This document shows positions 26,481-35,576 of a stretch of DNA of 53,041 bases, in pieces. Source of the stretch: Desulfobacteraceae bacterium. Lineage in GTDB: Bacteria; Desulfobacterota; Desulfobacteria; Desulfobacterales; Desulfolunaceae. Below the pieces are notes generated by a model. It made no database searches. It was given only the letters and a program-made list of their open reading frames with translations, and was not told the origin of the DNA. The stretch lies in assembly GCA_013619155.1 (NCBI GenBank), contig JABXKT010000007.1:1-53041 (forward strand), given 5' to 3'. A program made the position numbers and the translations under genes. Position 1 is the first letter of the stretch. Each line of letters begins with the position of its first letter.

Positions 26481-27845
26481 ATGGAAGTGGTTTGGAATAA
26501 TATTAAAGATGTGCTGGAGGAACGACTCCCCGGGCACAGTTTCCGAATGTGGATTGAACCTGTAAAATTTGAAGAGAGAAGCGGGGATGCCTTCAGGCTT
26601 TCATGCCCCAACGCCTTTTCAAAGAAACGGGTCCAAGATCACTACGGTTCCATGATTCAGGCTGAGATACGTACCCTTCTGGGAGCGGATATTAGCCTCT
26701 GTTTTGATGTTCGCAAAGGGCTAAACGGTACCAACCGTGGTCCCGTGATAAAGAAGGGGCTTAAGAAGGTAGAGACTCAACTGGTCATTCCCAACGTGGC
26801 CAACCCCGTGATGCACAGTGGGCGTATGCTCCGTCCCGACTACACCCTGGATGACTTTGTGGTCTCTGGAAATAATGATTTTGCATACTCGGCGGCCCTC
26901 TCCATGGCCTCCTCCAGCCACAGCAACATCAGCTCTCTCTTTCTTCTCTCCGATACGGGCATGGGCAAGAGCCATCTCACCCAGGCTATTGGTCACCACA
27001 TCAACAAAAAGAAGCCCGGGGAAAGGGTCTACTATATTACGGCTGAAGACTTCACCAATGAGATGATCGGTTCATTTAAAACCGATACGGCCAACCTATT
27101 TAAGGATAAGTATCGGTCTCAGTGTGATGTGCTCCTCCTGGAAGATGTCCATTTTCTGGGCGGAAAAGAGCGCACCCAGATTGAGCTGGCCATGACCCTA
27201 GATTACCTGATGGAGTCGGGTAAGAAGATCATGTTCTCCAGCTGTTATCTGCCCAGTGATATCCCCAAGATGAATGAACAGCTGGCCTCTCGCTTCACCT
27301 CGGGGCTCATCTCACCCATTGAAGACCCCACCTTCAGGACTCGGGTTCGGATTTTGAAGAAAAAGGCGGCGAAGAGGGGATATCAGCTCCCCATGGATGT
27401 GATCGAGTACCTTGCCGGAGAGCTCACCGATAATATTCGTCAGCTCGAAAGTGGACTCGTCTCTGTCTCCGCCAAGTCCTCACTCATGGGCATGCCCCTG
27501 GACTTATCTCTGGCAGAGAGTGTGGTGAAAAATATCGCCACGAAGAAGAAGCGCGTTACCATCGATGTGATCAAGAAGCTGGTTTGCCGCGAGTTTAATA
27601 TCACCCCCGTGGACATTGTCTCCAAGTCACGGAAGAAGACCATTGTCAAGCCCCGTCAGGTGGCCATCTACCTCTCGCGTCGCTATACCGATCAGCCCCT
27701 TCAGGCCATCGGTAAGAACTTTAACCGCTATCATGCAACGGTGATGCATGCCGTGGGAACCATCGAAAAGGACATCCGCCAGGAGGTCCAGATGCGAAAT
27801 CAGATCGAATACCTCTCCAAAAAGATAGAAAACTCCGACTTTTAA
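26481..27845 (+). CDS. dnaA: Chromosomal replication initiator DnaA (divergent domain IV)
   Basis: 454 residues. DnaA binds origin boxes and unwinds DNA. Domain I starts VVWNNIKDVLEERLPG. The AAA+ core has Walker A SDTGMGKS at 157-164, then the Walker B equivalent LLLEDVHFL (D222). The usual LIDDIQF is changed to LEDVHF. In domain IV the normal GGRDHTTV recognition motif is NRYHATV at 415-421, that is Asp to Tyr417 and Thr to Ala419, while Arg416, His418 and Thr420 remain. It has no neighbouring dnaN or gyrB. GTGAG (26467-26471) precedes the ATG at 26481. Confidence 0.94.
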   Translation: MEVVWNNIKDVLEERLPGHSFRMWIEPVKFEERSGDAFRLSCPNAFSKKRVQDHYGSMIQAEIRTLLGADISLCFDVRKGLNGTNRGPVIKKGLKKVETQLVIPNVANPVMHSGRMLRPDYTLDDFVVSGNNDFAYSAALSMASSSHSNISSLFLLSDTGMGKSHLTQAIGHHINKKKPGERVYYITAEDFTNEMIGSFKTDTANLFKDKYRSQCDVLLLEDVHFLGGKERTQIELAMTLDYLMESGKKIMFSSCYLPSDIPKMNEQLASRFTSGLISPIEDPTFRTRVRILKKKAAKRGYQLPMDVIEYLAGELTDNIRQLESGLVSVSAKSSLMGMPLDLSLAESVVKNIATKKKRVTIDVIKKLVCREFNITPVDIVSKSRKKTIVKPRQVAIYLSRRYTDQPLQAIGKNFNRYHATVMHAVGTIEKDIRQEVQMRNQIEYLSKKIENSDF

Positions 27846-28317
27846 ATCGATTTTTTTACGGGTACCGATGTAGGGCCGTTCGGCGATGGCAGGTGTTGTT
27901 TATGGGTAAATAAACAGTGCGTGGTGTGCGGACGGTCGATGGGTCGCCCTCTCTTCTCTTTTTCCCTTCCCCCTCTTTTTTTTCCTCTCTTTTACGCACT
28001 CCGCCGAAAATTGTGGGTGCGTCATGGTCATCTTCCATGATATATTCTTAGGATATGTTTTTTTTACGAAATATGGGCACCAGGCGCCGGGTCGATGGTT
28101 CGATGTCCGGGAGATGGCTTTTTTTAATGAGAAAAGTGCCCGACTCTCTTGCGTAATGGACGCTTTTTTTCTTTGCTCTGGATGGGTGCCTTTTAAGGCA
28201 GGCGGTGGCCGAATTTAGAGATTCAGGCCCTTTTTGATCCTTAAGGGGGGCTCTTTTGCATGTATAAAAATCGCCGGTGGCGAAAACTCGTGTGAGCGGG
28301 TACAGGTTGAGGATGGT
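27846..28317. other. Gap between dnaA and the glcD-like gene with a 7-bp inverted repeat
   Basis: No convincing gene is present. TGTTTAT and ATAAACA form an inverted repeat around a six-base centre at about 27897-27916. A C/T-rich stretch at 27945-28000 and an ACGCAC...GGGTGCGT pair at about 27990-28020 follow. A promoter for the glcD-like gene probably lies in the A+T-rich 28030-28080 stretch, but no clear boxes were found. Confidence 0.4.
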
Positions 28318-29694
28318 ATGGCTTTGAAACGAGGGGCTCTCACGCTCCTGAAAAAAATATATGGAAAAGAGCGGATTAAAACCTCACGCGAGGATCGCAT
28401 CTGCTACGCATACGATGCTGTGAATACAAAATATATCCCGGATGCGGTGGTCTTTCCCCTAAGCGCCGAGGATATCTCCCAGACCCTTGCCCTGGCTCAC
28501 AGCCTGGGTTTTCCTGTGGTACCCCGGGGCAGCGGGACCGGCACTACTGGCGGTTCCGTGGCCGTGGAAGGGGGGGTGGTACTGGTGACCACGCGTATGA
28601 ACCGAATTCTCGATCTCGATACGGATAACCTCACCGTCGAGGTGGAGCCCGGTGTGATCACTGGCGACCTCCACAAGGCGGTGGAGGCGAAAGGGCTCTT
28701 CTACCCCCCGGATCCCTCCAGTTCCGGTATCTCTACCTTAGGGGGGAATGTGGCTGAATGTGCCGGGGGGCCTCGGGCGGTAAAGTATGGGGTGACCCGG
28801 GATTATGTGCTGGGCGTCGAGGCGGTTCTGGCCACTGGAGAGATTATTCGTGCCGGAGTGAAAACCGCCAAGGGGGTCGTGGGGTATGACCTGACCCGCT
28901 TGCTGGTGGGGTCTGAAGGCACCTTGGGGGTGCTGACCCGTATCTGGCTGAAGCTTCTGCCCCTACCGGCCGCTACGGCCACCTTAAAGGTCTCCTTTCG
29001 GAGTATGGAGGAGGCGGCCGTGGCCGTGGCCCGTATTATCGCTTCGGGGACCCTCCCTCGGTGTGTTGAGTATCTCGATGAGGCCGCCATTACCTGTGCG
29101 CAATCCATCGCCGATCTCGATCTGCCCCTTGGGTGTCGGGCTATTTTGCTCATTGAGGTGGATGGCTCGGATTCGGAGGTGATTGTATCCCTTGAGAGTG
29201 TTATGAAAATTGTGGAAGAGGCGGGGGCCATACTAGTTGAAAAGGCGAGAAATGATATTGAGGCAAAACACCTCTGGACAGTGCGTAAGAAAGTGTCTCC
29301 GGCTCTTTATCTCTTCGGTCCCGATAAAATCAATGAAGATATCGTCGTGCCACGAAGCCAGATCCCTGCCATGGTGAAGAAGATCGAGCTCTTAAAAAAA
29401 GAGTTCGGCCTACCCATGGTGAGTTTTGGTCACGCCGGTGACGGGAATATTCACTTCAATGTGATGATCGATAAGAGTGATCCTGTGCAGAAGATGCGCG
29501 CCGATGCCGTCATCCATGAGCTCTTCGATTATACCCTGGCCTTAGGGGGAACCCTGTCCGGTGAACATGGGGTGGGCATTACCAAGCGGCCCTATATCGG
29601 CAAGGAGATTGGGGAAAAAGAGTTGGAGTTGATGCGGGGTATCAAGGCATTATTCGACCCCAAAGGGATCTTGAATCCGGGTAAGATCTTCTGA
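28318..29694 (+). CDS. FAD-linked 2-hydroxyacid oxidase, GlcD/D-lactate dehydrogenase-like
   Basis: 458 residues of the vanillyl-alcohol oxidase/PCMH flavoprotein fold. The FAD-binding PRGSGTGTTGGS lies at residues 69-80, GNVAECAGGPRAVKYG and GVVGYDLTRLLVGSEGTLG follow, and the C-terminal FGHAGDGNIHFNVM and GTLSGEHGVGITKRPY are typical of GlcD and respiratory D-lactate dehydrogenase. It needs an Fe-S subunit like the protein at 42116-43357, which lies 12 kb away. The start is set at ATG 28318, preceded by TTGAGGATGG, in line with the family. The 28 codons of open frame upstream are rejected. Confidence 0.9.
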   Translation: MALKRGALTLLKKIYGKERIKTSREDRICYAYDAVNTKYIPDAVVFPLSAEDISQTLALAHSLGFPVVPRGSGTGTTGGSVAVEGGVVLVTTRMNRILDLDTDNLTVEVEPGVITGDLHKAVEAKGLFYPPDPSSSGISTLGGNVAECAGGPRAVKYGVTRDYVLGVEAVLATGEIIRAGVKTAKGVVGYDLTRLLVGSEGTLGVLTRIWLKLLPLPAATATLKVSFRSMEEAAVAVARIIASGTLPRCVEYLDEAAITCAQSIADLDLPLGCRAILLIEVDGSDSEVIVSLESVMKIVEEAGAILVEKARNDIEAKHLWTVRKKVSPALYLFGPDKINEDIVVPRSQIPAMVKKIELLKKEFGLPMVSFGHAGDGNIHFNVMIDKSDPVQKMRADAVIHELFDYTLALGGTLSGEHGVGITKRPYIGKEIGEKELELMRGIKALFDPKGILNPGKIF

Positions 29695-29711
29695 TGGCGC
29701 CTTGGCTATAT

Positions 29712-29968
29712 AGCTTTTGCAAAAATAAAACAGACAAAAAGCGATGCCTTCTATGGTTAAAGTGGCCAAGAAACGGGCCTTCGGCGGCGAGGGTGGCGAA
29801 GCCACTTAGGTAAAAAATACCTCGAAAGCAGGTTACGGATATGATTCTTCCCTTAGACCGGAGTGATTTGATGATGTCTGTTTGGCACGCCCGCTCTTTC
29901 AAATCAGGCAAAAGGTTGGCTCCCGGCAGGGCCGCCGGAGGCATTTTCTTTAGAGCCGAATAGTGACT
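29712..29968 (+). repeat. Dispersed modular hairpin repeat, copy G
   Basis: Downstream of the glcD-like gene. Forward order: a GCAAAAATAAAA leader, GCGATGCCTTCTATGGT, GGGCCTTCGGCGG, GAGGGTGGCGAAGCCACTTAGG, TTTGGCACGCC, AGGCAAAAGGTTGGCTCCCGGCAGGGCC and a right end GCCGAATAGTGACTAT at about 29954-29969 that resembles the TIR of copy C. The central long hairpin of other copies is replaced by unrelated sequence. Confidence 0.7.
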
Positions 29969-29988
29969 ATTATTGATCTGAAAAATAG

Positions 29989-30249
29989 GGCATTATTCAA
30001 TAATGGCCATTTTAGGGTAACAAGCCCCCGACAAAAAAGCCGCACGGGAGGGTGTCGTGGTGCCTCCGCTCCATTGCCAAAGTTCTGGCAGTGTTTCCTT
30101 TCTGTAGGCCCTATCTCTCTTCAACTTCTCAACAAATATGGGCCACACTTCAAAAGTGTAACCCTGTTTTGAACCAGGCCAAAAATATGGTTCTCTCCGG
30201 TAATCACCGACGGCCCCGGGTTCCTTTCCCCGGGCGCCGGTGGCCTTAT
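29989..30249. other. Non-coding stretch with palindromes downstream of copy G
   Basis: GGCATTATTCAATAATGGCC (29988-30007) is a near-perfect palindrome. A GC-rich inverted pair occurs at about 30205-30242 (CACCGACGGC...GCGCCGGTG). No gene is supported; a 124-codon minus-strand frame across it looks spurious. Confidence 0.35.
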
Positions 30250-30447
30250 TTACTGGAGTCGTGCGGGCATGAGATCGGTGTTCATGAGATCTTCGATGAG
30301 ATCGATGCGGGCATTTTGATCCCGTTCGATGATGCATTTCAGGCATAGAGCGCAGTGTTTGGCGCACACCTTGTCGGCCATGTCGAAGTTGCCGAAGCAG
30401 TCTAGATAATCCTCAGTTTTTTGGACGAAAACAGTATCGTTGAACAT
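30250..30447 (-). CDS. Small cysteine-rich protein of unknown function
   Basis: 65 residues with five cysteines: C17, then C28, C32, C35 and C38, a C-x3-C-x2-C-x2-C cluster that could bind an Fe-S centre or zinc. The flanks are acidic and the C-terminal half is helical. I do not recognise the family. A strong ribosome site (AAGGGG, reading the minus strand, about four bases before the ATG at 30447) supports a real gene. It follows the suhB-like gene on the same strand after 79 bases. Confidence 0.6.
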   Translation of the reverse strand: MFNDTVFVQKTEDYLDCFGNFDMADKVCAKHCALCLKCIIERDQNARIDLIEDLMNTDLMPARLQ

Positions 30448-30526
30448 AAATCCCCTTAAATTATATCATGGCTCGGAAGGGGCCCCTTGCCCGCTTAAAA
30501 AAAAGGGGCATCCCTTCTGCGGCCGG

Positions 30527-31315
30527 TCATTTTGTTAACAGTGTGATCATTTCTTGGTGGATGCTCCCATTGGTGGCAAGCATTTGGGCCGCTCCAGGGG
30601 TAAATGCCCCTTCTGTAAAATCGGTGATACGGGCTCCCGCCTCCTGGGCGATGAGGGCCCCTGCCGCCGTATCCCACGCCTTCAGATTCTCTTCCCAGAA
30701 TCCATCAAAACGTCCACATGCCAGATAACAGAGGTCCAGGGCCGCTGAGCCCAGACGACGAACCCCTTGGGCGGCGTCGAGACAGGCTTCAAATTTCAGG
30801 AGAAGTTCGGGCAAGATCTCCCGGACGTTGTAGGGAAATCCGGTGACGAGAAGGCTCTCCTCCACCGTGGCGATGGTGCTGACCGCGATGGGGCGTCCCG
30901 ACAGGGTGGCCCCTTTCCCCTTCTCGGCCATGAAGAGCTCTTCGCTGATGGGGTTGAAGACCGCGCCGAAAAGGGTCTCTCCGTGGGCCTGAAAGGCGAT
31001 GGAGATGGAGAAGAGGGGGAGGTTGTGGGCAAAGTTTGTGGTGCCGTCCAGGGGGTCGATGACCCACCGGTACGGACTCTTTTCCCGATGTGTACCGCTC
31101 TCTTCGGCCAGGATCGCGTGGTCTGGAAATTGCCGGGTGATGGCGTTAATGATGGCCCGTTCCGATGCGGTATCCGCCTCGGTGACCAGGTCGATACGCC
31201 CCTTACGATCCACTTTAAACATGCTTCCATACATATCTGAGAGAATTTTTCCTCCCTGGAATATGGCAGAAATGGCCGTATTTTTAACTGTTTCCATATT
31301 CATTGCCCACCACAT
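30527..31315 (-). CDS. Inositol monophosphatase family protein (SuhB-like)
   Basis: 262 residues. The metal-binding phosphatase signature is present: EE at 71-72, WVIDPLDGTTNF at about 84-95 and WDTAAGALIAQEAGARITD near 217-235. Members dephosphorylate inositol monophosphate, or act on fructose-1,6-bisphosphate or 3'-phosphoadenosine phosphate. The exact substrate is unclear. The start at 31315 has AAGGA three bases upstream; ATG codons at 31303 and 31297 are alternatives. It lies downstream of hflX. Confidence 0.9.
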   Translation of the reverse strand: MWWAMNMETVKNTAISAIFQGGKILSDMYGSMFKVDRKGRIDLVTEADTASERAIINAITRQFPDHAILAEESGTHREKSPYRWVIDPLDGTTNFAHNLPLFSISIAFQAHGETLFGAVFNPISEELFMAEKGKGATLSGRPIAVSTIATVEESLLVTGFPYNVREILPELLLKFEACLDAAQGVRRLGSAALDLCYLACGRFDGFWEENLKAWDTAAGALIAQEAGARITDFTEGAFTPGAAQMLATNGSIHQEMITLLTK

Positions 31316-31384
31316 GTATCCTTTTTATTTTTGGGAGTCAATATCTATGATGCCGCCTCTGGAAGGACGGGGCCTCTCTTCCGG

Positions 31385-33052
31385 TTAATCATCGGTCTCC
31401 GGGGATTCGTCCGGCGGGGTCTCGGTGATGAGGACCTCGATCTGATCCTCCATCTTGTGGAGGAGAGGGGTTAAGGTGGCCCGGTTGAGGGCCGAGATGA
31501 AGAGCCCCTCATGGGTTCTGGAGAGCACCTCCCGTCTTGTCTCATCGATGAGATCCGATTTATTGAATATTTTTAAGGTGGGGATGGTGTCAAGCCCCAG
31601 ATCGGAGAGAATTTTTTCCACGGAGAGGATCTGTTTTTCACACTGTGGATTGGATGCGTCGATGAGGTGGAGGAGAAGATTGGCCGACTCCAGCTCTTCT
31701 AATGTGGCGCGGAAGGAGACCATGAGCTCCCTGGGAAGATCCCGGATAAAGCCCACGGTATCGGTGATGATCACCTCCCGCTCCCTGGGGAAGCGAAGGC
31801 GCCGGCTCGAGGGATCCAAGGTGGCGAAGAGGCGGTCTTCGACCAGGACTGTGCTCTGGGTTAGGGTATTTAAGAGGGTCGATTTTCCCGCGTTGGTGTA
31901 GCCGACGATGGAGATGACGGGCACACGGTTCTGGTTGCGTCGGGCCCGTTGCTGGCCCCTCTGTATCTGGACGTTATCGATCATTTTGGACAAAATGGTG
32001 ATACGGTCTCTCACCCGTCGTCGGTTGAGTTCCAGTTTTGTCTCGCCGGGTCCCCGGCCTCCAATACCGCCCGTCAGGCGGCTCATCGCCGTGTTCATGG
32101 TGCCCAGGCGGGGGAGCATGTATTTGTGCTGGGCCAGCTCCACCTGGAGCTTGCCTTGTCGGCTCTGGGCGCGCTTGGCAAAAATATCCAAAATAAGCTG
32201 GGTCCGGTCGATCACCTTGATTTCGACCTGATCGGTGATGGATCGGATCTGGGCGGGGGAGAGCTCTTGATCGAAGATGAGGATCGTGGCCCCTTTTTGC
32301 ATGGCGGCGATGGTGATCTCATTGAGTTTTCCGCTGCCCACGAGGTGTTTGTGGTCACCCTTCTTGCGAATCTGAAGGATCGTCTCAATGGTGGCGATGT
32401 TGCTTGAATGGGCCAGCTCTTCGAGCTCCTTTAGGGAGCCTAGGGCCTCTTTCCGGGGGCGTGTGGTGATGCTCACCAGGATGGCCCGCTCCTCGGTCTT
32501 CCCTGCGGAGAGTACCTTCTCCTTTCTGGCCATCTCATCTTCGATCTCCCGCACGAGGGGTTCTAAATTGTCGAGGAGGTGGCCCGGTGCCATGGGGGGC
32601 AGCTCTTTTGTGGGGGCGCCGACCGTATCGGTGGTGATATGGGCGGTGTGGACCCTGTGCACCCCTCCGTCGGGGGTGAGGGTGATGGCCGCCATGAGGT
32701 CGAAGCGCAGCAGGGCAAGGTCGGTGTGGTCGTCTCGGCTCAGCCCCTCATGGGCTTTGAGGTGGGTGTGGACGTATCGTAATCCCAGGAGGCGTCCTGG
32801 AGCCGGCGCGTAACCTGTCAGCTCGGGAATGTAGATCTGGCCCGGGGTGCCCACGATGACGAACTCCACCTTTCCGGCACGGTTGGCGAAGATGGCCACC
32901 TGGCGTCTGATCTCATGGCTGATGGATGCCAGTTCATGGGCCATCTCCGCGTTGACGGCGTAGCCCTGGGGCAGGCGTCTTCGGTAGAGGGATTCGAGGC
33001 GTCTCTTCTGGCTGGCCTTCAGGCCGTCGGTATGCCCGTGTACTTTTTTCAT
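31385..33052 (-). CDS. hflX: GTPase HflX (long form)
   Basis: 555 residues. HflX binds the 50S subunit and splits or rescues stalled ribosomes. The GTPase motifs are GYTNAGKS at 384-391, DTVGF at 431-435 and NKSD at 497-500, and the family helix GGRGPGETKLELNRRRVRDR lies near 331-350. It is about 130 residues longer than E. coli HflX (426), with a 180-residue N-terminal domain that occurs in some Clostridia and deltaproteobacteria. It overlaps the end of dnaB by four bases (33049-33052), so translational coupling is likely. Confidence 0.94.
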   Translation of the reverse strand: MKKVHGHTDGLKASQKRRLESLYRRRLPQGYAVNAEMAHELASISHEIRRQVAIFANRAGKVEFVIVGTPGQIYIPELTGYAPAPGRLLGLRYVHTHLKAHEGLSRDDHTDLALLRFDLMAAITLTPDGGVHRVHTAHITTDTVGAPTKELPPMAPGHLLDNLEPLVREIEDEMARKEKVLSAGKTEERAILVSITTRPRKEALGSLKELEELAHSSNIATIETILQIRKKGDHKHLVGSGKLNEITIAAMQKGATILIFDQELSPAQIRSITDQVEIKVIDRTQLILDIFAKRAQSRQGKLQVELAQHKYMLPRLGTMNTAMSRLTGGIGGRGPGETKLELNRRRVRDRITILSKMIDNVQIQRGQQRARRNQNRVPVISIVGYTNAGKSTLLNTLTQSTVLVEDRLFATLDPSSRRLRFPREREVIITDTVGFIRDLPRELMVSFRATLEELESANLLLHLIDASNPQCEKQILSVEKILSDLGLDTIPTLKIFNKSDLIDETRREVLSRTHEGLFISALNRATLTPLLHKMEDQIEVLITETPPDESPETDD

Positions 33053-34497
33053 TCCATGTCCGATGAGGGAAGGGCGTAGTCACCGATGGTGGCATTCTCA
33101 AAACGGGTGTACTTACCAATGAAGGTGAGATGTGCCTTGCCGACGGCCCCGTTTCGGTTCTTGGCGATGATGATTTCCGCGGCCCCCTTGTTGGGGTTGT
33201 TCTCCTCTTTATTGTATACCTCGTCGCGGTAGATGAAGGCGACGATGTCGGCATCCTGCTCCAGGGATCCAGATTCCCGTAAATCGGAGAGGAGGGGTCT
33301 TTTTTCGGCCCGTTGCTCGAGCATACGGTTGAGCTGGGAGAGGGCGATGACCGGCACGTCCATCTCCTTGGCCAGCCCTTTTAAGGAGCGTGAAATTTCG
33401 GCGATCTCTAAGTCCCTTCGATCTCCGGTGGTGCCAGAGCCCCGCATGAGCTGGAGGTAATCGACAACGACGAGTCCCAGTTCCTGGTCTGCCCGGAGGC
33501 GGCGGCACTTGGCCCGGATCTCCATGACACTGATATTGGGGGTGTCGTCGATGTAGAGGGGGGCCTGGCTGATCACCCCGGCTGCTTCGGTGACGCGTTC
33601 CCAATCTTCGGAACTGATGGTGCCGCTCTTGAGTTTTTCCGAGTTGATACGGGCCTCGGCAGTGAGCAGTCGCATGGAGAGCTGTTCACACCCCATCTCG
33701 AGGGAGAAGATGGCCACGAGTTTATTTTCGAGGACCGCCACGTTGCGGGCCAAGTTGAGGGCAAAGGCTGTTTTTCCCATACTGGGTCGGGCGGCCAGGA
33801 TGATGAGGTCGGTTTTCTGCAGCCCGGAGGTGAGCTTGTCCACCTGGGTGTACCCCGTGGGCAGGCCGGTGAAGTCGCTGCCACTGTTCTGGCGCTCTTC
33901 TAAGGTGGTGATGTTTAAGTTGATGAGATCATTGATATGGGAAAAGGAGGGTTTGATCTTTGAGTTTGAGATCTCGTAGATGGCCCCTTCGGCGCTATCG
34001 ATGATGGACTCAACCGGGCCTTGCTCCTCCATGCAGTTGTTGATGATTTTGGAGCAGGTCTCGATCATGCGGCGTAAGGATGCTTTGTCCCGGATGATTT
34101 CGGCGTGTTTGACCGCATTGACGGAGATGGGGACCCGGTCTACAAGGTGGGAGAGGTAGGCAGAGCCTCCCACCTCTTCGATTTGTCCCTTTTCGGTGAG
34201 CCGGTTGGTGAGGGTGACGATATCCACCGGTTCGGACCGGGCAAAGAGCTCCACCATGGATTCAAAGATCTTCTCATGGGCCGGTTTATAAAAATCTCGG
34301 GGAGTCAGCATCTCAATGATATCCACCAGGGTATCGTTATCAATGAGAATAGAGCTCATGATGGACTCCTCGGCTTCCAGGGCGTGGGGGGGCAGTTTGC
34401 CCCGTAGCTCTCCCTCGTTGCCCGTAGCGTAGGCGTTCATCGGCTGGGTGCCCGTCTGTTTTTTTCTGGGCTTCGAAGGCCCGAAATTCGTGATCAT
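33049..34497 (-). CDS. dnaB: Replicative DNA helicase DnaB
   Basis: 482 residues. The N-terminal domain is KLPPHALEAEESIMSSIL through about residue 150, followed by a linker and the RecA-type motor. Walker A is AARPSMGKT at about 235-243, Walker B LGLVVVDYLQLM near 340, and a PVIALSQLNRMLEQR segment follows. It unwinds DNA ahead of the fork and binds DnaG. A 223-base gap with a terminator separates it from rplI, so it probably has its own promoter, for which the boxes are unclear. A perfect hairpin (arms at 34576-34583 and 34587-34594) lies in its leader. Confidence 0.97.
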   Translation of the reverse strand: MITNFGPSKPRKKQTGTQPMNAYATGNEGELRGKLPPHALEAEESIMSSILIDNDTLVDIIEMLTPRDFYKPAHEKIFESMVELFARSEPVDIVTLTNRLTEKGQIEEVGGSAYLSHLVDRVPISVNAVKHAEIIRDKASLRRMIETCSKIINNCMEEQGPVESIIDSAEGAIYEISNSKIKPSFSHINDLINLNITTLEERQNSGSDFTGLPTGYTQVDKLTSGLQKTDLIILAARPSMGKTAFALNLARNVAVLENKLVAIFSLEMGCEQLSMRLLTAEARINSEKLKSGTISSEDWERVTEAAGVISQAPLYIDDTPNISVMEIRAKCRRLRADQELGLVVVDYLQLMRGSGTTGDRRDLEIAEISRSLKGLAKEMDVPVIALSQLNRMLEQRAEKRPLLSDLRESGSLEQDADIVAFIYRDEVYNKEENNPNKGAAEIIIAKNRNGAVGKAHLTFIGKYTRFENATIGDYALPSSDME

Positions 34498-34650
34498 GTT
34501 GCGTCTGGTCTCTTTTTTTCGTCGTCGGTTAAGGGCGGTGGACTCTCTTCTAAGAGCTATCAGGTCCCTGGGGTGATGGCAAATCTTTTGCCATGGTTCA
34601 CACTTTAATAAAAGAGAGGTCCCTATAAAAATGAGGGCCTTTAAAAAACG

Positions 34651-34683
34651 AAAAAAGGGGGCAGCCGAATCTCGGCTGCCCCC
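34651..34683 (-). terminator. Rho-independent terminator after rplI
   Basis: Read on the minus strand, a 12-bp stem (arms at 34672-34683 and 34657-34668 with a three-base loop) is followed by six T, which is the A run at 34651-34656 of the plus strand. It ends the rpsF-rpsR-rplI transcript before dnaB. Confidence 0.9.
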
Positions 34684-34720
34684 TCATGGCTTTTTTCACG
34701 TCGTGGGTCGAAAAGGGGTT

Positions 34721-35188
34721 TTACTCCCCCCCTTCTCTGGCTTCCGCCTTCACCAAAACAGTGATTTCAGGCTCGACGTCCTTGTAGAGACGGACGGGGA
34801 CCTTGAAAGAACCCAGCTCCTTGATGGGAGCTGCCAGAAGCAGCATGCGCTTCTCGATGGCGATATCCTGATCCTTAAGGGCCTCTAAGATATCCTGAGC
34901 AGTGATGGAGCCGTAAAGACGGTTCTCGTGGCTGACTTTGGCGGTGAGGGTGCAGGAGATCTCCTGAACCTTCTTGGCCAGTTCTTCAGCCTGTTCACGC
35001 TCTTTTGCGATCTGAAGTTCAAATCGAGCCTTCTGCTGCTCCAGAATTTTTCTGTTCTGGGGCGTGGCAAGGACGGCTTTCCCGCGGGGGAGGAGGTAGT
35101 TGCGTGCGTATCCGTCCGCAACTTTAGCCTCGGCGCCGATAATGCCCAGAGTATCGATGGTTTCAGTTAAAATAACTTTCGTTGCCAT
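34721..35188 (-). CDS. rplI: 50S ribosomal protein L9
   Basis: 155 residues. It opens with MATKVILTETIDTLG and carries the L9 signature GYARNYLLPRGKAVLAT. The long central helix (about residues 41-75, rich in Lys and Glu) joins it to the C-terminal domain with LYGSITAQDILEAL. It binds 23S domain V. Position after rpsF and rpsR is the classical r-protein order. Confidence 0.97.
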   Translation of the reverse strand: MATKVILTETIDTLGIIGAEAKVADGYARNYLLPRGKAVLATPQNRKILEQQKARFELQIAKEREQAEELAKKVQEISCTLTAKVSHENRLYGSITAQDILEALKDQDIAIEKRMLLLAAPIKELGSFKVPVRLYKDVEPEITVLVKAEAREGGE

Positions 35189-35299
35189 TGTAGCCTCCGC
35201 TGAAGGGGGGCACCCCTTCGAAGTTGATCCGGAATTCTATTTTCCGGATGTCCGGCGTTATTTCTGTTGGTCATCGAAGCGGTGGACACCGCCTCGTGA
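35189..35299 (-). other. Spacer between rpsR and rplI with a small hairpin
   Basis: This 111-base spacer holds GATCCGG and CCGGATG halves of an inverted repeat at about 35228-35250, possibly stabilising the mRNA, and the rplI ribosome site near 35195. No T run or gene is seen. Confidence 0.35.
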
Positions 35300-35575
35300 T
35301 TATGATTCCAGGTTCCCGACGTAGGGAAGCAGTGCGATGGTACGGGCACGCTTGATCTCACGGGTGAGAACTCGCTGGTGCTTGGCACAGGTACCTGTGA
35401 TTCGTCGGGGAATGATCTTGCCACGCTCGGAGATGAAGTACTTAAGGGTACGAGTCTCCTTGTAATCGATGACAATGCTGGAGTCGGCACAGAAACGGCA
35501 CACCTTCCTGCGGTGGTATGTTCTCTTCTTGCGTCCGGGTTTCCCTTTGCCTTTGCCTCGTGCTGGTGCAGCCAT
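35300..35575 (-). CDS. rpsR: 30S ribosomal protein S18
   Basis: 91 residues. A basic N-terminal extension ([18 protein letters not shown]) is followed by VCRFCADSS and [11 protein letters not shown]. The Cys-x2-Cys and Cys-x2-His pairs mark the zinc-binding form of S18. [17 protein letters not shown] and [14 protein letters not shown] are the usual core. S18 pairs with S6 on the platform of the small subunit. It starts one base after the rpsF stop. Confidence 0.96.
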   Translation of the reverse strand: MAAPARGKGKGKPGRKKRTYHRRKVCRFCADSSIVIDYKETRTLKYFISERGKIIPRRITGTCAKHQRVLTREIKRARTIALLPYVGNLES

Positions 35576-35576
35576 T

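Noticed and set aside
29993..30367. A 124-residue minus-strand frame
   Set aside because: Low-complexity His/Arg-rich composition in its first part, no ribosome site, and overlap with the small Cys-rich gene that has a good one. It may be a remnant but I cannot support it.
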